From Turritopsis dohrnii (lineage: Eukaryota; Cnidaria; Hydrozoa; Anthoathecata; Oceaniidae): a stretch of DNA of 64,000 nucleotides. Shown piece by piece: positions 21,650-32,371 of this stretch. Position numbers and translations under genes: made by a program. Every line of letters starts with the position of its first letter. The first letter of the stretch is position 1. The stretch is taken from NCBI GenBank assembly GCA_027922465.2, contig BQMF02000638.1, forward strand, positions 124,001-188,000, given 5' to 3'. Under the pieces are notes generated by a model that was not told the origin of the DNA, searched no databases, and was given only the letters and a program-made list of their open reading frames with translations.

Positions 21650-23100
21650 AACGTAGTTTTTGGATTTCTGCGTAGCAAGAAATACTTTACGATCGTCGTT
21701 GTTTTTCTTAGTTTTTTTTTTTTTTTCATCTTACTGTCCAAAGGTAGCGATTTTTTTTATTTCGAAGTTCATTGGTTCATACAGCCGCCGTCTCAAAAGT
21801 TCATTGGTGCATGAAGCACCACTATTACGAAAGGGTGCTAATTAACTTTAATAGCGCTAGTTTATTGGCTTGAATTTCCACCATGTGATCATCCGGGTAT
21901 TTTTCGACTTACATTTGCACGCCGTTCGCATAATGGTGGTATACCACAGCGTGACCGAAGAAACCTTAAATTTCCAAAAGTAAGAAGATTTGCACTTCCA
22001 AAACCGAAAGTAAAGGGTAGAAATTTATAATTATCTTGCAATGATTCTACTACATTCATTCTTTTCTAAAAACAAGTTCTCAATGTTTTGTGAAAACAGT
22101 GTGCGCAGCTTTTATGTTTTGCAAAATGTCTGCTGCGATTCTTTTATAAGCCTTTCTAGATGCAAAATACTGTTTGTTTCATGTGTGGGCTCAGTGCTTT
22201 TTAAGCTCTGGATACATGCAGCTCAGCTCGGTTTCCTCTTCAGCTCCAACAACATACAAGGAATGTCTTGTTACTCTCGTCTGTCGCTGTGTATCTCAAT
22301 TTATGTTTGATTTTTCTCTAGCTATTTTTTAGCCTATTATATACTTGTATAGTTCTTGGCTGTATTATCAATGTCCTGAATTAGGAATGGGGACTTACTA
22401 TTTACGATAGCAAATTGAAACTTACCTTGATTGTCTGTAAATTCTAAATATTGGACATCTTTTAACGCAAATTTCTGTTTTCAGTTATATATGTTTGCTA
22501 ATTTTGGTAGCTAAGTTTAGGTCATATTTTTCATAATCCTAATCTTTGTTTACTTTTTGTGTTTGGGAAGTCTTTTCGTATATAGGAAGATTGACCGTAC
22601 ATACGTAATCACTGTGATATCTGAAAGCATATTAATTTGATGTTATTTTGTTCATTAAGTTTATTAGAAGTTAATGTAAGGTTCGTATTGTGTCAGTTAT
22701 GCTTTCATGATGCCCTGGCGTGTATACGTAATTAAAAATTTATTGTTTTTTAAGTTTCTGAATAAATTTTTATAATCTTTTCATGAAATTTAGTTCTGGT
22801 AATGCATGCTTTTAAATTAAAAAGATGGCAATGACATATTGTTACTCAAATTAAAGCACAAATTTCTGTTTTCAGTTATGTATGTTGATTTTGTATGTAT
22901 ATAGATGTATTTCGTATCATTAAAATCTATACAATGACTTACGTGCATACTCAATGTCTTATCTAAATTGATCACTGAATCCTTAATATCATTTCGTACC
23001 AACAAAATAAAGAACATGTCATTCAGATAAAGTTTTGCATAGTGACAATTATGTTTTTTTCCAGATTTTTGGGGAGTACGTGATCAGAAATTTAATTGCG
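21650..23100 (+). repeat. Dispersed repeat family R1, copy 1
   Basis: Blocks here recur in the same order at 61111-62272: GGATTTCTGCGTAGCAAGAA, TTTGTTTCATGTGTGGGCT, GAAGATTGACCGTACATACG and others. The last part (about 22905-23085) recurs inverted at 39871-40065, sharing CCAACAAAATWAAGA, TTTTGCATAGTGACAATT and TTTTTGGGGAGTAC. It is probably a long DNA element or untranslated region family. No coding capacity was recognised. Confidence 0.65.
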
Positions 23101-23857
23101 GATTAAACTTTTCTTAAATTTCAAGAATGTCATAGTCTTTCTTTTTTCATACTTCAGCTGATTTTGCAGAAATCCTTATGCCTGCAAGGGCATCTTGTTT
23201 GACTATCTTCTCACCTTAGATTTTCAATTGTCATTTTTTTACGTTATAACCTTTAACCTTTGTAGCTTCTTATTAGTTGATTTTTTTCGGAAAGAAAAAG
23301 CAGATGAAATTGACAACGACTTTTTTTTTCTAAAATCCCGATTTCCGCTGCCTTTCTTCTTATATACGAAATGTAGACAAACGCAAAGGCTAGTCTTTGT
23401 AGTTAGACTTCGAATGTGAGTTAATTCCCACATTTTTTTGTTAAGACGGCTGAGTTACGGCCATTTATGGCTGTTTTATTTATCTTTATATTGTCAAGGA
23501 TGCACTTTTTAAAAACATTGAATGTAAAGCGGGATTTCCAGTTACAAAATATTTGCGAAAAACTTTCGCTCGAACTACGGCATTGTTTATTAGTACGCAT
23601 GTGCAAACACTTTTCCCGAGAAATATATTTCTTTTGCGTGCGTAAAGATGTAGTTGAACTTTGTTCAACTTTGATAATTTATTTCGCGCCAACTTATCAA
23701 AATCTGTCTTCGATTCAATGCTATATTGTTTCTAATACATTTCTTAGAGAAATACTTTACAGTTCCAAAAAAGTGGAAATTAACATGGTGAAATATTTTC
23801 TCGAGAAATTTGTTTTCTGGAGGGTTTTTGTTAAGTTTTATTAGAGGAAAGAAGTGT
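23101..23857. other. No recognised gene
   Basis: An open frame at 23467-23844 (125 codons) is basic and Cys/Phe-rich but matches no family I know, and overlapping frames of similar length exist, so it is not called as a gene. Confidence 0.4.
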
Positions 23858-23990
23858 CTTCAATAATCATGAATGGCCTCCACGGTCACCTGACCTCACG
23901 CCTTGTGACTTTTTTTTGTGGGCCTATCTGAGGAATAAAGTTTACTTGACACCACCGAATAGCCTTCAAATATTACAACTATTTACAACT
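23858..23990 (+). pseudogene. Tc1/mariner transposase fragment, third catalytic Asp region
   Basis: The frame reads NNHEWPPRSPDLTPCDFFLW, then AYLRNKVYLTPPNSLQILQ, closely matching the homologous segment of the transposase at 2763-3802 (EWPARSPDLTPCDFFLWG). Nothing upstream matches the rest of the gene, so only the last third of an old copy remains. It belongs to the same DD41D-like group judged by this block. Confidence 0.75.
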
Positions 23991-24891
23991 ATTTAGTCTG
24001 AAGTTTTGCCTATTTTGTTGCCGAGTGCAATTTGCTGCTGCAAGATCGACGATTTTTTTTAGCGTTTAAAAATTTTTTTTCATTTTAATTTATTTTTACA
24101 TTCTATTAGTTGGTTTTTATTGTTTTTTCAAAATTATGGTTTTTATAGCAATGGCCAACTTGAAATAAATTAACAACAACAATAATAATGGTGTCCTCCT
24201 CACTTTTTCTTATAGGTGCTATTTTCAATTCCTTCTTGGAAGGAGAAAATGGAATGAAATACACGTTGCGGATTATTGTTGTTTGATTATTGATATTGTT
24301 TAAAAACAATGACCAGCACCTTCTAAACGACCTAGTGTAAAACCGGCTTTATATTCAGAGAAACAACAAATATATACGAAAGAAGTTTTTTTTTAAAAAA
24401 AATAACACGTGACAGCGATCTCCCAAATGGCATATTTGAAAACATAAGAAGAATAGAAGCACTAAGGCGTGCAGTCAAACACGAATACAAATTACACATG
24501 CATTATGAGAAAAGTCTTGCATCTACTTGAAGTGAACGAATTCAAGCTCGAAAATCATGTAGGTATATATTTTTCTATATGCTACGCTTCTTTTCATTTT
24601 AGCACTCGTTAAGGTAGTTGTGATTTGGTCAGGTTAATATATTTGAATATTTACAAAACGGGAATAAATTTCATGCTTAAGTAACGTAGAAACGTAAGAT
24701 GATAAATTTATAATAAGCAAGTCGAAGCAACATATTAGTGAAACTTCTTTGGTTTTATGTATTCTTTTTCTTGATTTTCATTTATTATTCTATTTCATTA
24801 TTATTTGACTTTGCAAAACATGTGATTTTAGTTTTTTGTGATGCACAGAATAATCATCAATTTTAAACTAGCATGTAGCTTTAGCTAAAAA
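23991..24891. other. No gene seen
   Basis: AT-rich sequence without motifs or clear repeats; includes short homopolymer runs. Confidence 0.4.
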
Positions 24892-25834
24892 TGCCCCCGC
24901 GCTCAAGCATTCCAATTTATACAGACAGCAAGCTATACATTAACAGCGGAAACGAAAACAAGTTTTTGGCCGAAAAAGAAATGTTTGGGTTGATTTGGGA
25001 CCTGATATGAGGCAAAGTTATATGCTCAAATATTTCGACAAAATCATTTTTTGGCATTTCAAAACCAACTTGCAATATGCAAACCAAATAGATCTACACT
25101 TAAACAGATGATAATATGCACAAAAATTTGTTACTTTTTGTTATCTCTTAGGTCTACGTTACATTGATGCTAATATACCTTTCAAAAAGTGTAAATAAGG
25201 CTTAACAAGTAATATTAGAAAGTATTTGCTACAAACAAGAGAAATGTGTGAATTGAAACCATGGATACATATTTAATAATTTTTATAATTAAAATAAGTT
25301 TTGCTAAAAACATTCTGTAAGAGCCAAAAAAAAAAACAAAAAAAAAAAAACTTTTTGAAAAAAAAAATTAAAGCGAAAAATCCATTGCGTTTCAAACTTT
25401 GATTTAAAACAAAAAATAGACAAAGTTTACATAAAAAACACGAAAAAAATATATAGGTTTTATTGATCATTATCACACTAGGTTTGGAAGACAGTCAAAG
25501 AAGAAAAACACGAAGAACAACAATTTGTGATATGGCTTTCTTGTATACACAGAAATCTAAATAAATTTTTGAAGGCAAGATCCGCCAAAAATCGGTGCAT
25601 TAAACAAAATTATTGAAAGAAAAATTTAGAGTTAAAATATATATACAAAAATAAAATGTACGGTTGGCAAAATTTCAGATTTCAAGCTGTGCTTCAAAAT
25701 CCTTGTCGTTCGCTTCACTAAAACACAAAACACAAAAAGTAACACGAAAAATGTCTAAGCAATTTTAGCATACGATGTTCCTAAACAAAATAGTATAATA
25801 TAATAATAAATCGCTTACGCTCGCTGCGGGGGCA
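24892..25834. mobile_element. Candidate inverted-repeat element, 943 bp
   Basis: TGCCCCCGC at 24892-24900 faces GCGGGGGCA at 25826-25834. The match extends loosely as GCTCAAGC versus GAGCGTAAGC. Both ends are GC-rich against AT-rich surroundings, and A-runs flank both. There are A-rich tracts at 25327-25375 inside and no coding. Superfamily not determined. Confidence 0.45.
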
Positions 25835-26951
25835 AAAATGGTAGATAGCAGTATATTTGAACGTTTCTTCTTTATTAATCATTAAAGGCAATGATCCTAT
25901 ATCGGAATTATTTTACAATATTAGATTTAGATTTACAAATAAAAGTAAGGAAAGTAAGTGAGTAAGTAAGTAACCAGGAGTTTTTCAATCCTTCGGCTTC
26001 CATCCGTAAATGGTTGGCTGTTCTGTCTGGCGACTTGCAATTATTCAAACATTCCTCAGAATAAATAAGACATCATTGTTGTATTTAAAGTTTGAATTTT
26101 TAACAAGGAAAATAATAAGGGAAATGGTTTAGAAATGGTTCAGAAATAGCATGCAAAGATACCAAACATTCGTTGAAGAAGACAAAACTTTTTCGTGAAA
26201 TGTTCAATTGCATGGACTTCCCAAAATGACAAAAGTTTCTTGCTCAAAGTCCTTGTTGGCCTATACGTGGGTATATTTATGTAGATGTGGATCAATAGGA
26301 TGATCAGTACTAATGTAATTTAATACAATAGAATCCTCTCAGTCTGATGTCTTGAAGACTGGGTTATTTCGTTAATTCTGATATTGTTAACTTTCCAGGT
26401 CCGTATCAAGGAAACAGAGAATGCTAAATGTGTTTGGAAAGTTTAAAAAAAACTTAAAAGGTATGAACAAAAATATGACAGCATTTATTTTGTAGTTGGT
26501 TAACACAGTTTGATTTCATGTATAAAACCTATTTCAGGACGTGGAAGAAGAGGATTGGGAAAAATCAGGATCGAGAAAGGGCTAGTCAAAAGATCAGAAT
26601 TTGTAGATGGTGCATTTGTTAGGTTTCTTTTCTTTATTTTCTATTATTCTAAAGTATTCCATAGATTTTCTAAGATGCAATTAAACGAACACAGGCACTT
26701 TGAGAGATTCACACATGCGTTTCAGTTTCATTGCTGAATTTCATTTTCAACAGAATTATCAAGGTCATGCTACCGGAAATGCATTTAAACATTTTCTGGA
26801 TATACCATTTCGTTATATTCCTGTAATTTCTGATATTGATAATGCCCAAACATTTGCAAATTATCATATCATTTCTGATGAACCATTTGCAATATTGATG
26901 TTATATTTTTTAAAAGGTCTAATAACTAGCTTTTCATACTCCACCAAACAC
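25835..26951. other. No gene seen; short AGTA repeat
   Basis: An AGTAAGTGAGTAAGTAAGTA stretch lies at about 25953-25974. A similar inverted word cluster (ACTCACTCACTCGCTCACTT) lies at 32851-32870, each next to a CCAGGAG/CTCCTGG word, hinting at a shared repeat. Confidence 0.4.
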
Positions 26952-27295
26952 CATGACGTCCTTATAACGTCATAATCAAGTCGGACGATGACCTTATATG
27001 ACGTCATGAGAAGGTCATCATAAAACAAAAAGCGACGTCAGATCCATGGCGTCGCAAGGACGTCATCAAGTGACCTCCTTATAACCTAGCTGTTTCACTG
27101 CAAGTCTTCTGCGACACCACTGCGACGTTTTTGCGACGTCACTGAGACGACATATGAACACGTCCTGACATTATTATTACGATTGAAAATTTGCTAAATC
27201 ATGATGGAACGCACAGATTTTGACCGTATCGAAGTTTGGGAATAAAGAGAGATTCTTCTACAACGTCAGTATAACGTCACTGAGACGTGAGAAGA
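26952..27295. repeat. Cluster of GACGTC (CRE-like) palindromes
   Basis: ACGTC or GACGT occurs about fifteen times in 340 bp, for example ATGACGTCATGA, GCGACGTCAGA, AGGACGTCATCA, TTGCGACGTCACTGAGACG and AACGTCACTGAGACGTGA. Spacing is irregular. It resembles the subterminal arrays of the other inverted-repeat elements, but no terminal repeat was found. Alternatively it is a CREB/ATF-responsive element. Confidence 0.7.
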
Positions 27296-28019
27296 CTGTT
27301 AGAATCAAAAAATCATCTTATATAATGTAACGAGAGCGAAGTGTCAATTGCACTAATATTGATCCCAATAGGACAAAAAACAAAGAAGCGATACGTAACG
27401 CCAGAGATCATAAAAACGCGTGCACGGACCGAATCAGTGGACCTTACCAAAGCTGAAAAAAAGAAGCAAATATAAAGGACATATATAAAGTACAACCAAC
27501 GTTTCGCAAGAGAAAACAAACTTTTACTTGTTTGATGAAATACTACAACGCAAAGTTGATGCAGGTTGACAGAGGGGGGAGGGGGGGTCAAAAAGATCAT
27601 TGGATAGATCATTGGAACACTATAAGATGAATAACTTCTTGATAAAAAAAATCAAAAAAAATCGTCAATATAGCGCAGAACTTGACCACACTGTATACTT
27701 GTATAAGTACATGTATGCAATATAAGTCTGAATGAAAACGTTAAAAAACATTGACTTTTGTTATCAAAATCCATTGGAGTGTCACTATGTAAATGAGAGA
27801 ATTATTTTTCACACAACAAGTTAGGAAAAATTCAACATACCAAATCTCCAAAAACGTCTTTCCTAGAAAATAAAAATTACAAAAATATCAGCCACAGAAA
27901 CATGGTAAATTGGTATGAATTTGAATGTTCGATACTCACTGCATTCGTTTTTGGCTCCCTCTTCTTGCTTTGCAGTAATTTGGGATAGTTATTTATTTTA
28001 GTTATTTGTCCTGTGCTTT
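27296..28019. other. No gene seen; G-rich tract
   Basis: A tract AGAGGGGGGAGGGGGGGTC lies at about 27571-27589; otherwise AT-rich without motifs. Confidence 0.4.
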
Positions 28020-28280
28020 AATAGGTAATTTAAAGTAACATTGACTGTACATCGAAAAAGTTGAATCTTACTTGAATTTTTCGTTAACAGAGAAGGAGTA
28101 GGGGGCCATTGAAATATTACTAGCAAATTGTCAAATCCTCTCGTTTTCCTAGATATTTGATACAAACTTCACCTCAGATCACCCTAAATGTCTTTGATTT
28201 ATCCTAGAGCTACATCAAAAGGACTCTTAACTCTAAGATAAAGAGAGGATAACTTTTAAAATAAAAACACATTTTTTAAG

Positions 28281-28312
28281 GACATGTTTCGACATTCTTA
28301 TGTCATCATCAG
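28281..28312 (-). ncRNA. Hammerhead-ribozyme-like core of a Penelope-like element
   Basis: Read on minus: CTGATGA (28312-28306), T, stem GACAT-AAGA-ATGTC (28304-28291), GAAAC (28290-28286), ATGTC (28285-28281). This matches the order CUGAUGA, stem II, GAAA, short stem III and cleavage triplet GUC known for Penelope-like elements. Stem I pairing is weak in this copy, so activity is uncertain. Confidence 0.6.
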
Positions 28313-28552
28313 CTATGAAATATTTACAAAAAATTCCTACATATATAAAATGATGATTACAAAAGGTGTTACAAAAAAGCTATACATCAAAATCTTCAAT
28401 TAAAATTAATGAGTTAGACTAGCAGTGTCAAAAGATGACAGAGTTAAAAAGACAATAGAACGTGTGAAGAGTAAATGTAAAGTATGAATAAGGGCAAGAT
28501 GAAAGAAAGATGAAAGAAAGATAAAAGAAACGAGAAAAGAAAGAAAAGAATA

Positions 28553-29156
28553 TTACACCGACAATGTTTTACCTATGTACTTAACTTGAGTGTTAAGATT
28601 AGGATTTTCCCACCCAATATGAAGTCCCTCCTTAAGTTTAAGTTGCCATTTAGTTTGTGCATTATCGATGATTTTAAAACAATTAGGACTTACTTTATCA
28701 AAACAATCTTCCTTTTCCCTGATATGTTTAAAAATATGAGAGTTCTTATCTGTTTTTAAATGTTCATTAATCCGTTGTCCAAAATGTCTGGTGGTTTCAC
28801 CAATATAACAAGCGTTACAGCTTGTACAGTTAAATTTATAGACAACATTAGATTTAAGATTTAAAGGAACTTTGTCTTTAGTTGAAAACAGACTACCAAT
28901 TTTAAAGGATGTGAAAATTATTTTTACGGATTGTGTTTTACAGTATTTTTTAACGATGTTGTTAATTTTTAATTTAAAGATGTCAGAATGTTTGCCTATG
29001 TAAGGTAATTTAAAGAAACGAGTTTTCGTTTAATGTTTCTTTAGGTTCGTCTGCTTTGTATGTTTTGTTCAAATACTGTTCTATTATTTTATCAGTTAAT
29101 TTGACAGGATAAAGATTTTGTCTTAGTATATCTTTAACTTTATTGAGATCGTTATG
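28553..29156 (-). pseudogene. Penelope-like C-terminal region with GIY-YIG endonuclease
   Basis: The frame begins at the truncation with HNDLNKVKDILRQNLYPVKL and runs to TAA 28553-28555. Near 29030 one base is lost (ETLNE then KTRFFKLPYIGKHSDIFKL). The endonuclease block reads VVYKFNCTSCNACYIGETTR, then HFGQRINEHLKTDKNSHIF and KHI, the usual Cys-rich GIY-YIG form where the first motif is VYK and the second YIG. It ends NTQVKYIGKTLSV. No ATG exists in the frame because the upstream reverse transcriptase is missing. The nuclease makes the target nick for priming. Confidence 0.9.
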
Positions 29157-29300
29157 AAAGAGAGGATAGCGTTGCAAAACCTATAAGTAAGGCAGAATTA
29201 ATTTCATGCTAAACATATCTAGTCTTAATGATATTTTGAGAGATGGCAAAATATACGAAGTTGTTTTTGAAATCTTCTTGTCCAGGTTATACACGATTTA

Positions 29301-29794
29301 TTTTTTATAAGAACCCGGAAATTTGACCTGAATCTGTTTGTTCTTATTTTTTGAGCCTTCTTCGGCGTTTTATTAAGTTTTTAGCTTTAAGCGCAATCTC
29401 ATTTTGCTTTTATCTATGTAACTTCCAGTAAAAGACAAAAAATATTTCAAAACAACTGGTTTAAGGTATGATCTGAGTACGCAAGTTCAAAAAATAATTT
29501 TTAAACGATTTACCAGTGTGGTAATTCACATCATGAGTTGCTTTTATCATGATTTCTTCATATTGTATATGAAAATTCAGGAGATTTAGCCTGTTCTTAA
29601 TTTTTGTAACACAGATTTGAGCCTCAGGTTGCTCCTATTGTTTTTACTATTTGGCCAAAGCCGATGCTCATGTCCCTATAAAATAATTCTTATATAAAAG
29701 AGCATAGTCTCCTGTTCATTCATTACTGGGATATCAACCGTGTCTAATATAGTTTTGTGTCTAATTTGTCTAATTTAGATAAGTATTTACATTG
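29301..29794. other. No gene seen; TTATAAGAAC-type repeat fragment
   Basis: TTTTTTATAAGAACCCGG, then GTTCTTATTTTTTGAGCC at 29301-29360 resembles stretches at about 2675-2715 and 49230-49290 (TTTTATAAGAACA ... TTCTTATTTTC ... AGCCTC). Probably ends of one small element family. Confidence 0.45.
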
Positions 29795-30459
29795 AAAGGC
29801 ACTGTGTAAACGACTGTAAAATACGGGTCACTTTTATAAACGTACTTTACCGTATTCGGAAAGAATACGTGCAGAAACGGTGAATTTATCTTCCCGTATT
29901 CAGTATTGTTCACGACACCGTATATTCCCGTATAAGGACTACTTGAGAACGGGATACCCGGATTCAGCGTGTTCTTGAAAACGTGAATACCGTTCACAGC
30001 CCGGATCAATTAACGAATACGGTGATAACCGGGACTACTATTCGAATACGTATATGATTCTTGCACTGTATTCGAAAATGTTAAATCGTATACGTGTAGG
30101 GTTTTTGTTCCGTATTCGCAAAAGGTAAATGGTATACGTGTATGATTTTTATACCGTATTCGAAAACGCCAAATCGCTTTCATCCTGCATCAGTTTATTG
30201 TGCACGTCAAATACTGGGTCGTAAGCGGGTTAGGGACGTAGTACAGATAACCCGTTAATAGCCCGTTTTATTCGGGAGCTGTAGGACTGCCTGGGATTTT
30301 AAAACATGTATAAACCATTTGCAAATGCGAAATTGTTCATAGATCGCAATGTTTCGAATGTTATGAAGCGTGTATACGGGAATTATTTGAAGCATGAGAA
30401 AATAACTAAAAGTATACTGGATGGAGAATGCTTTTCAATTCACTATTATACACACACAT

Positions 30460-30570
30460 GATATACACACTATCAGCGGAAGAAATAATTAAAACACAGT
30501 TTTTCTCAATACTCAGAGTCCACATATACACACTATATACACACTATATACATTTACACTATATACATTA
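30460..30570. repeat. ACACTATATAC microsatellite-like run
   Basis: TATACACACTATATACACAC and similar words repeat over about 50 bp (30524-30570), with TATACACAC words from 30447, just 3' of the acidic gene's stop. Confidence 0.6.
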
Positions 30571-30576
30571 CAACCA

Positions 30577-31001
30577 CTATAGTTCATCATCCTCTTCTTC
30601 CTCTGTTTCGGAAGACTGTTCGGAGAATTCTTCCTCTTCAATATGTTCTTCGTTTGCCATTGCAAACGTCTGGCAACACTCATTTGGTTCTCTTTTCAAA
30701 GGAGGGCCATATGTCCGAACGACACCAAGAGCATCATCAATTCTTTTCAATAATTCAGAAAAACATGGTTTCCGCCAAGGCAGTGTTCGGAAAAATTTAT
30801 TTCCTTCTTCATCGGACTCATGGTCACTCATTCCATATCGATTGAGTTGTGTCCAATATTCCAGGTCACTCCCCTCTTTCTCAACCTTGTCTCTTGCATG
30901 ATCTACGGCCATTCGTTTTCTAAAATTTAAATAATACTGTAAGTTGTTATTTTTTATAAAGATTTACAGAATGATTTAATTTGAATTATTATTAACTTAC
31001 G
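30577..31001 (-). CDS. Unrecognised acidic protein, at least two exons, probably transposon-encoded
   Basis: The last exon runs 30919-30577 and encodes KRMAVDHARDKVEKEGSDLE, then YGMSDHESDEEGN, FFRTLPWRKPCFSELLKRID, and an acidic tail ETEEEEDDEL. It is preceded by acceptor TTTAAATTTTAG. The upstream exon ends at 31001 with donor TTCAC|GTAAGT and reads SKWEMPKIKREF; its start may be acceptor GATTCAG near 31060. The frames join (T-K-R-M). SDEE followed by WRxPxxxxLLxxID recalls the C-termini of several transposon-encoded proteins, but I cannot name the family. Its position in the middle of an inverted-repeat element suggests it is element cargo or a remnant of the transposase. Confidence 0.5.
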
Positions 31002-31904
31002 TGAATTCTCTTTTGATTTTTGGCATTTCCCACTTACTATTATTAAAGAAACTACGAGCTGAATCATAAGTATATAAACAAGAATTTTCTTTTATAAATG
31101 TTAAGAAACAAAAATTAAACGTGTTAAAAGGTAATCAAAGGAAATGTTGTAAAATATATGAAAGGTAAGTGTGAAAATTATAATTACAGTAACAATAACA
31201 CACGTCGGCTCATAAGAAGACAATGACGGATAAAAACTGAAAACAAACCACGGAAACCACAAAACACAGAGAACGCGCACGCAAGAAATGATAAGAAATT
31301 ATACGGAGTGAGTTGCCAATCAATCAAATTCTTACAATTTAGTGCAAGTCTAAAAATAATTATTTTTGGCGAGTTATTTAAAAAGTACTCCTAAATTACT
31401 CCTTGAATTAAAACAAACCACAGAGGCTTTTTAATTACTTTCCCCACATCCCACATAATCTGCATTATTTAATTCAAATTACAAAATTGATTTCAATAAT
31501 CTCCGCTAAAGTAGGGGCTCATAATTTTCTGTAATACATTTTGGAAGTGGCTATGGGTTAAACTTTCATTGCCGGATTTCTATCCATATATATGCAATCT
31601 CATATTATGCAAATGATACAACAAAAAGGATCAAAAATCTCCAAAATTGTAAAAACATCATTTTTTAAGCCGAAAACATTTTTACATGATGTTTGGATTT
31701 GTTTGGATAAGCAGAAACATGATGTAGGAGAGGAAATTATGACAACCGCACCTGAAAGTGCCAAAACATCAAAACACTGAAAAAACATGTTCTCCATATA
31801 AATATCAGACAGCATCAAATTTCATGGAGTGACAATAAAACTGCCTATAGGTATCAACGCGAATAAGTTTTCCTATAAAACTATAAAAGCACACCTTTAA
31901 GATT

Positions 31905-32147
31905 TTACAATTGAACACTGATAAACAGTGTTCCGGATAAAAAAACACATCAGAAATCTTTTACGCTCGTCATTGATATTTTACGTTTGAACACGGGTAA
32001 ATAACAGTGCCCCGGATATAAAAAGCACATCAGAAATCTTTTACGCACGTCATTAATATTTACGTTTGGACACGGGTAAATAACAGTGTCCCGTATATAA
32101 AAACACGTCAGAAAACTTTTACGCACATCATTAATATTTTACGTTTT
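31905..32147 (+). repeat. Tandem repeat, about 3.3 copies of a 70-80 bp unit
   Basis: The unit contains ACATCAGAAATCTTTTACGC, then CGTCATTAATATTTACGTTT, then ACACGGGTAAATAACAGTG. Copies begin near 31905, 31990 and 32065 and end at about 32147. It lies next to the right CCGTATTCG array of the surrounding element and may be part of its subterminal structure. Confidence 0.75.
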
Positions 32148-32371
32148 TGTGTCCGTTGTGAATACGAGGAATCAAAATATTTACGCCAACGGTATTCACC
32201 CGTTCACGAGTACGAACCGTCACGTATTCAACCGTACGTGTGAATAACATTATCTGAACGTGGTGTATTCAAATACGTTTCACACGGTTCACCGTATTCC
32301 CACACAATCCCGTATTCGACCGTAAACTCTTTTTGCGTACGTTTCCGTATTTTACCGTATTATGTGCCTTT

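Larger units (their letters stand above)
28252..29156 (-). mobile_element. Penelope-like element, 5'-truncated
   Basis: The insertion is bounded by AAAGAGAGGATA at 28240-28251 and 29157-29168, a 12-bp target duplication. On the minus strand the 5' end is truncated inside coding sequence, and the 3' UTR has a purine-rich GATGAAAGAAA stretch (about 28497-28551) and a hammerhead-like core. The GIY-YIG domain identifies the class. Confidence 0.85.
28020..29300 (+). repeat. Dispersed repeat family R2, copy split by a Penelope-like element
   Basis: 28020-28251 and 29157-29300 together match 47728-48120 (shared blocks include TTGAATCTTACTTGAATTTT, CTCCTCAGATCAC-type, AGAGAGGATAGCSTTGCA, TTTCATGCTAA and TATTTTGAGAGAT). 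The copy at 47.9 kb is uninterrupted and shows the empty site. Confidence 0.75.
29795..32371. mobile_element. DNA element with CCGTATTCG subterminal arrays
   Basis: Ends are AAAGGCAC at 29795 and its complement ending about 32371, followed inward by ATACGG/TAAAATACGG words. The word CGTATTCG or its complement recurs through 29850-30170 and again 32215-32350 (for example TACCGTATTCGAAAACG, TTCCGTATTCGC, CCCGTATTCGACCG). Between lie an acidic spliced gene and a tandem repeat. No target duplication was identified. Superfamily unknown. Confidence 0.6.

Noticed and set aside
23467..23844. A 125-codon open frame as a gene
   Set aside because: No family motif, competing frames on the other strand, no splice or promoter context.
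26325..26400. A pogo-like terminus (AATCCTCTCAGTCTGATG)
   Set aside because: Only a loose resemblance and no opposite end could be found.
26510..26737. Possible terminal exon after CTATTTCAG reading DVEEEDWEKSGSRKG and stop
   Set aside because: Too short, no partner exon found and no known match.
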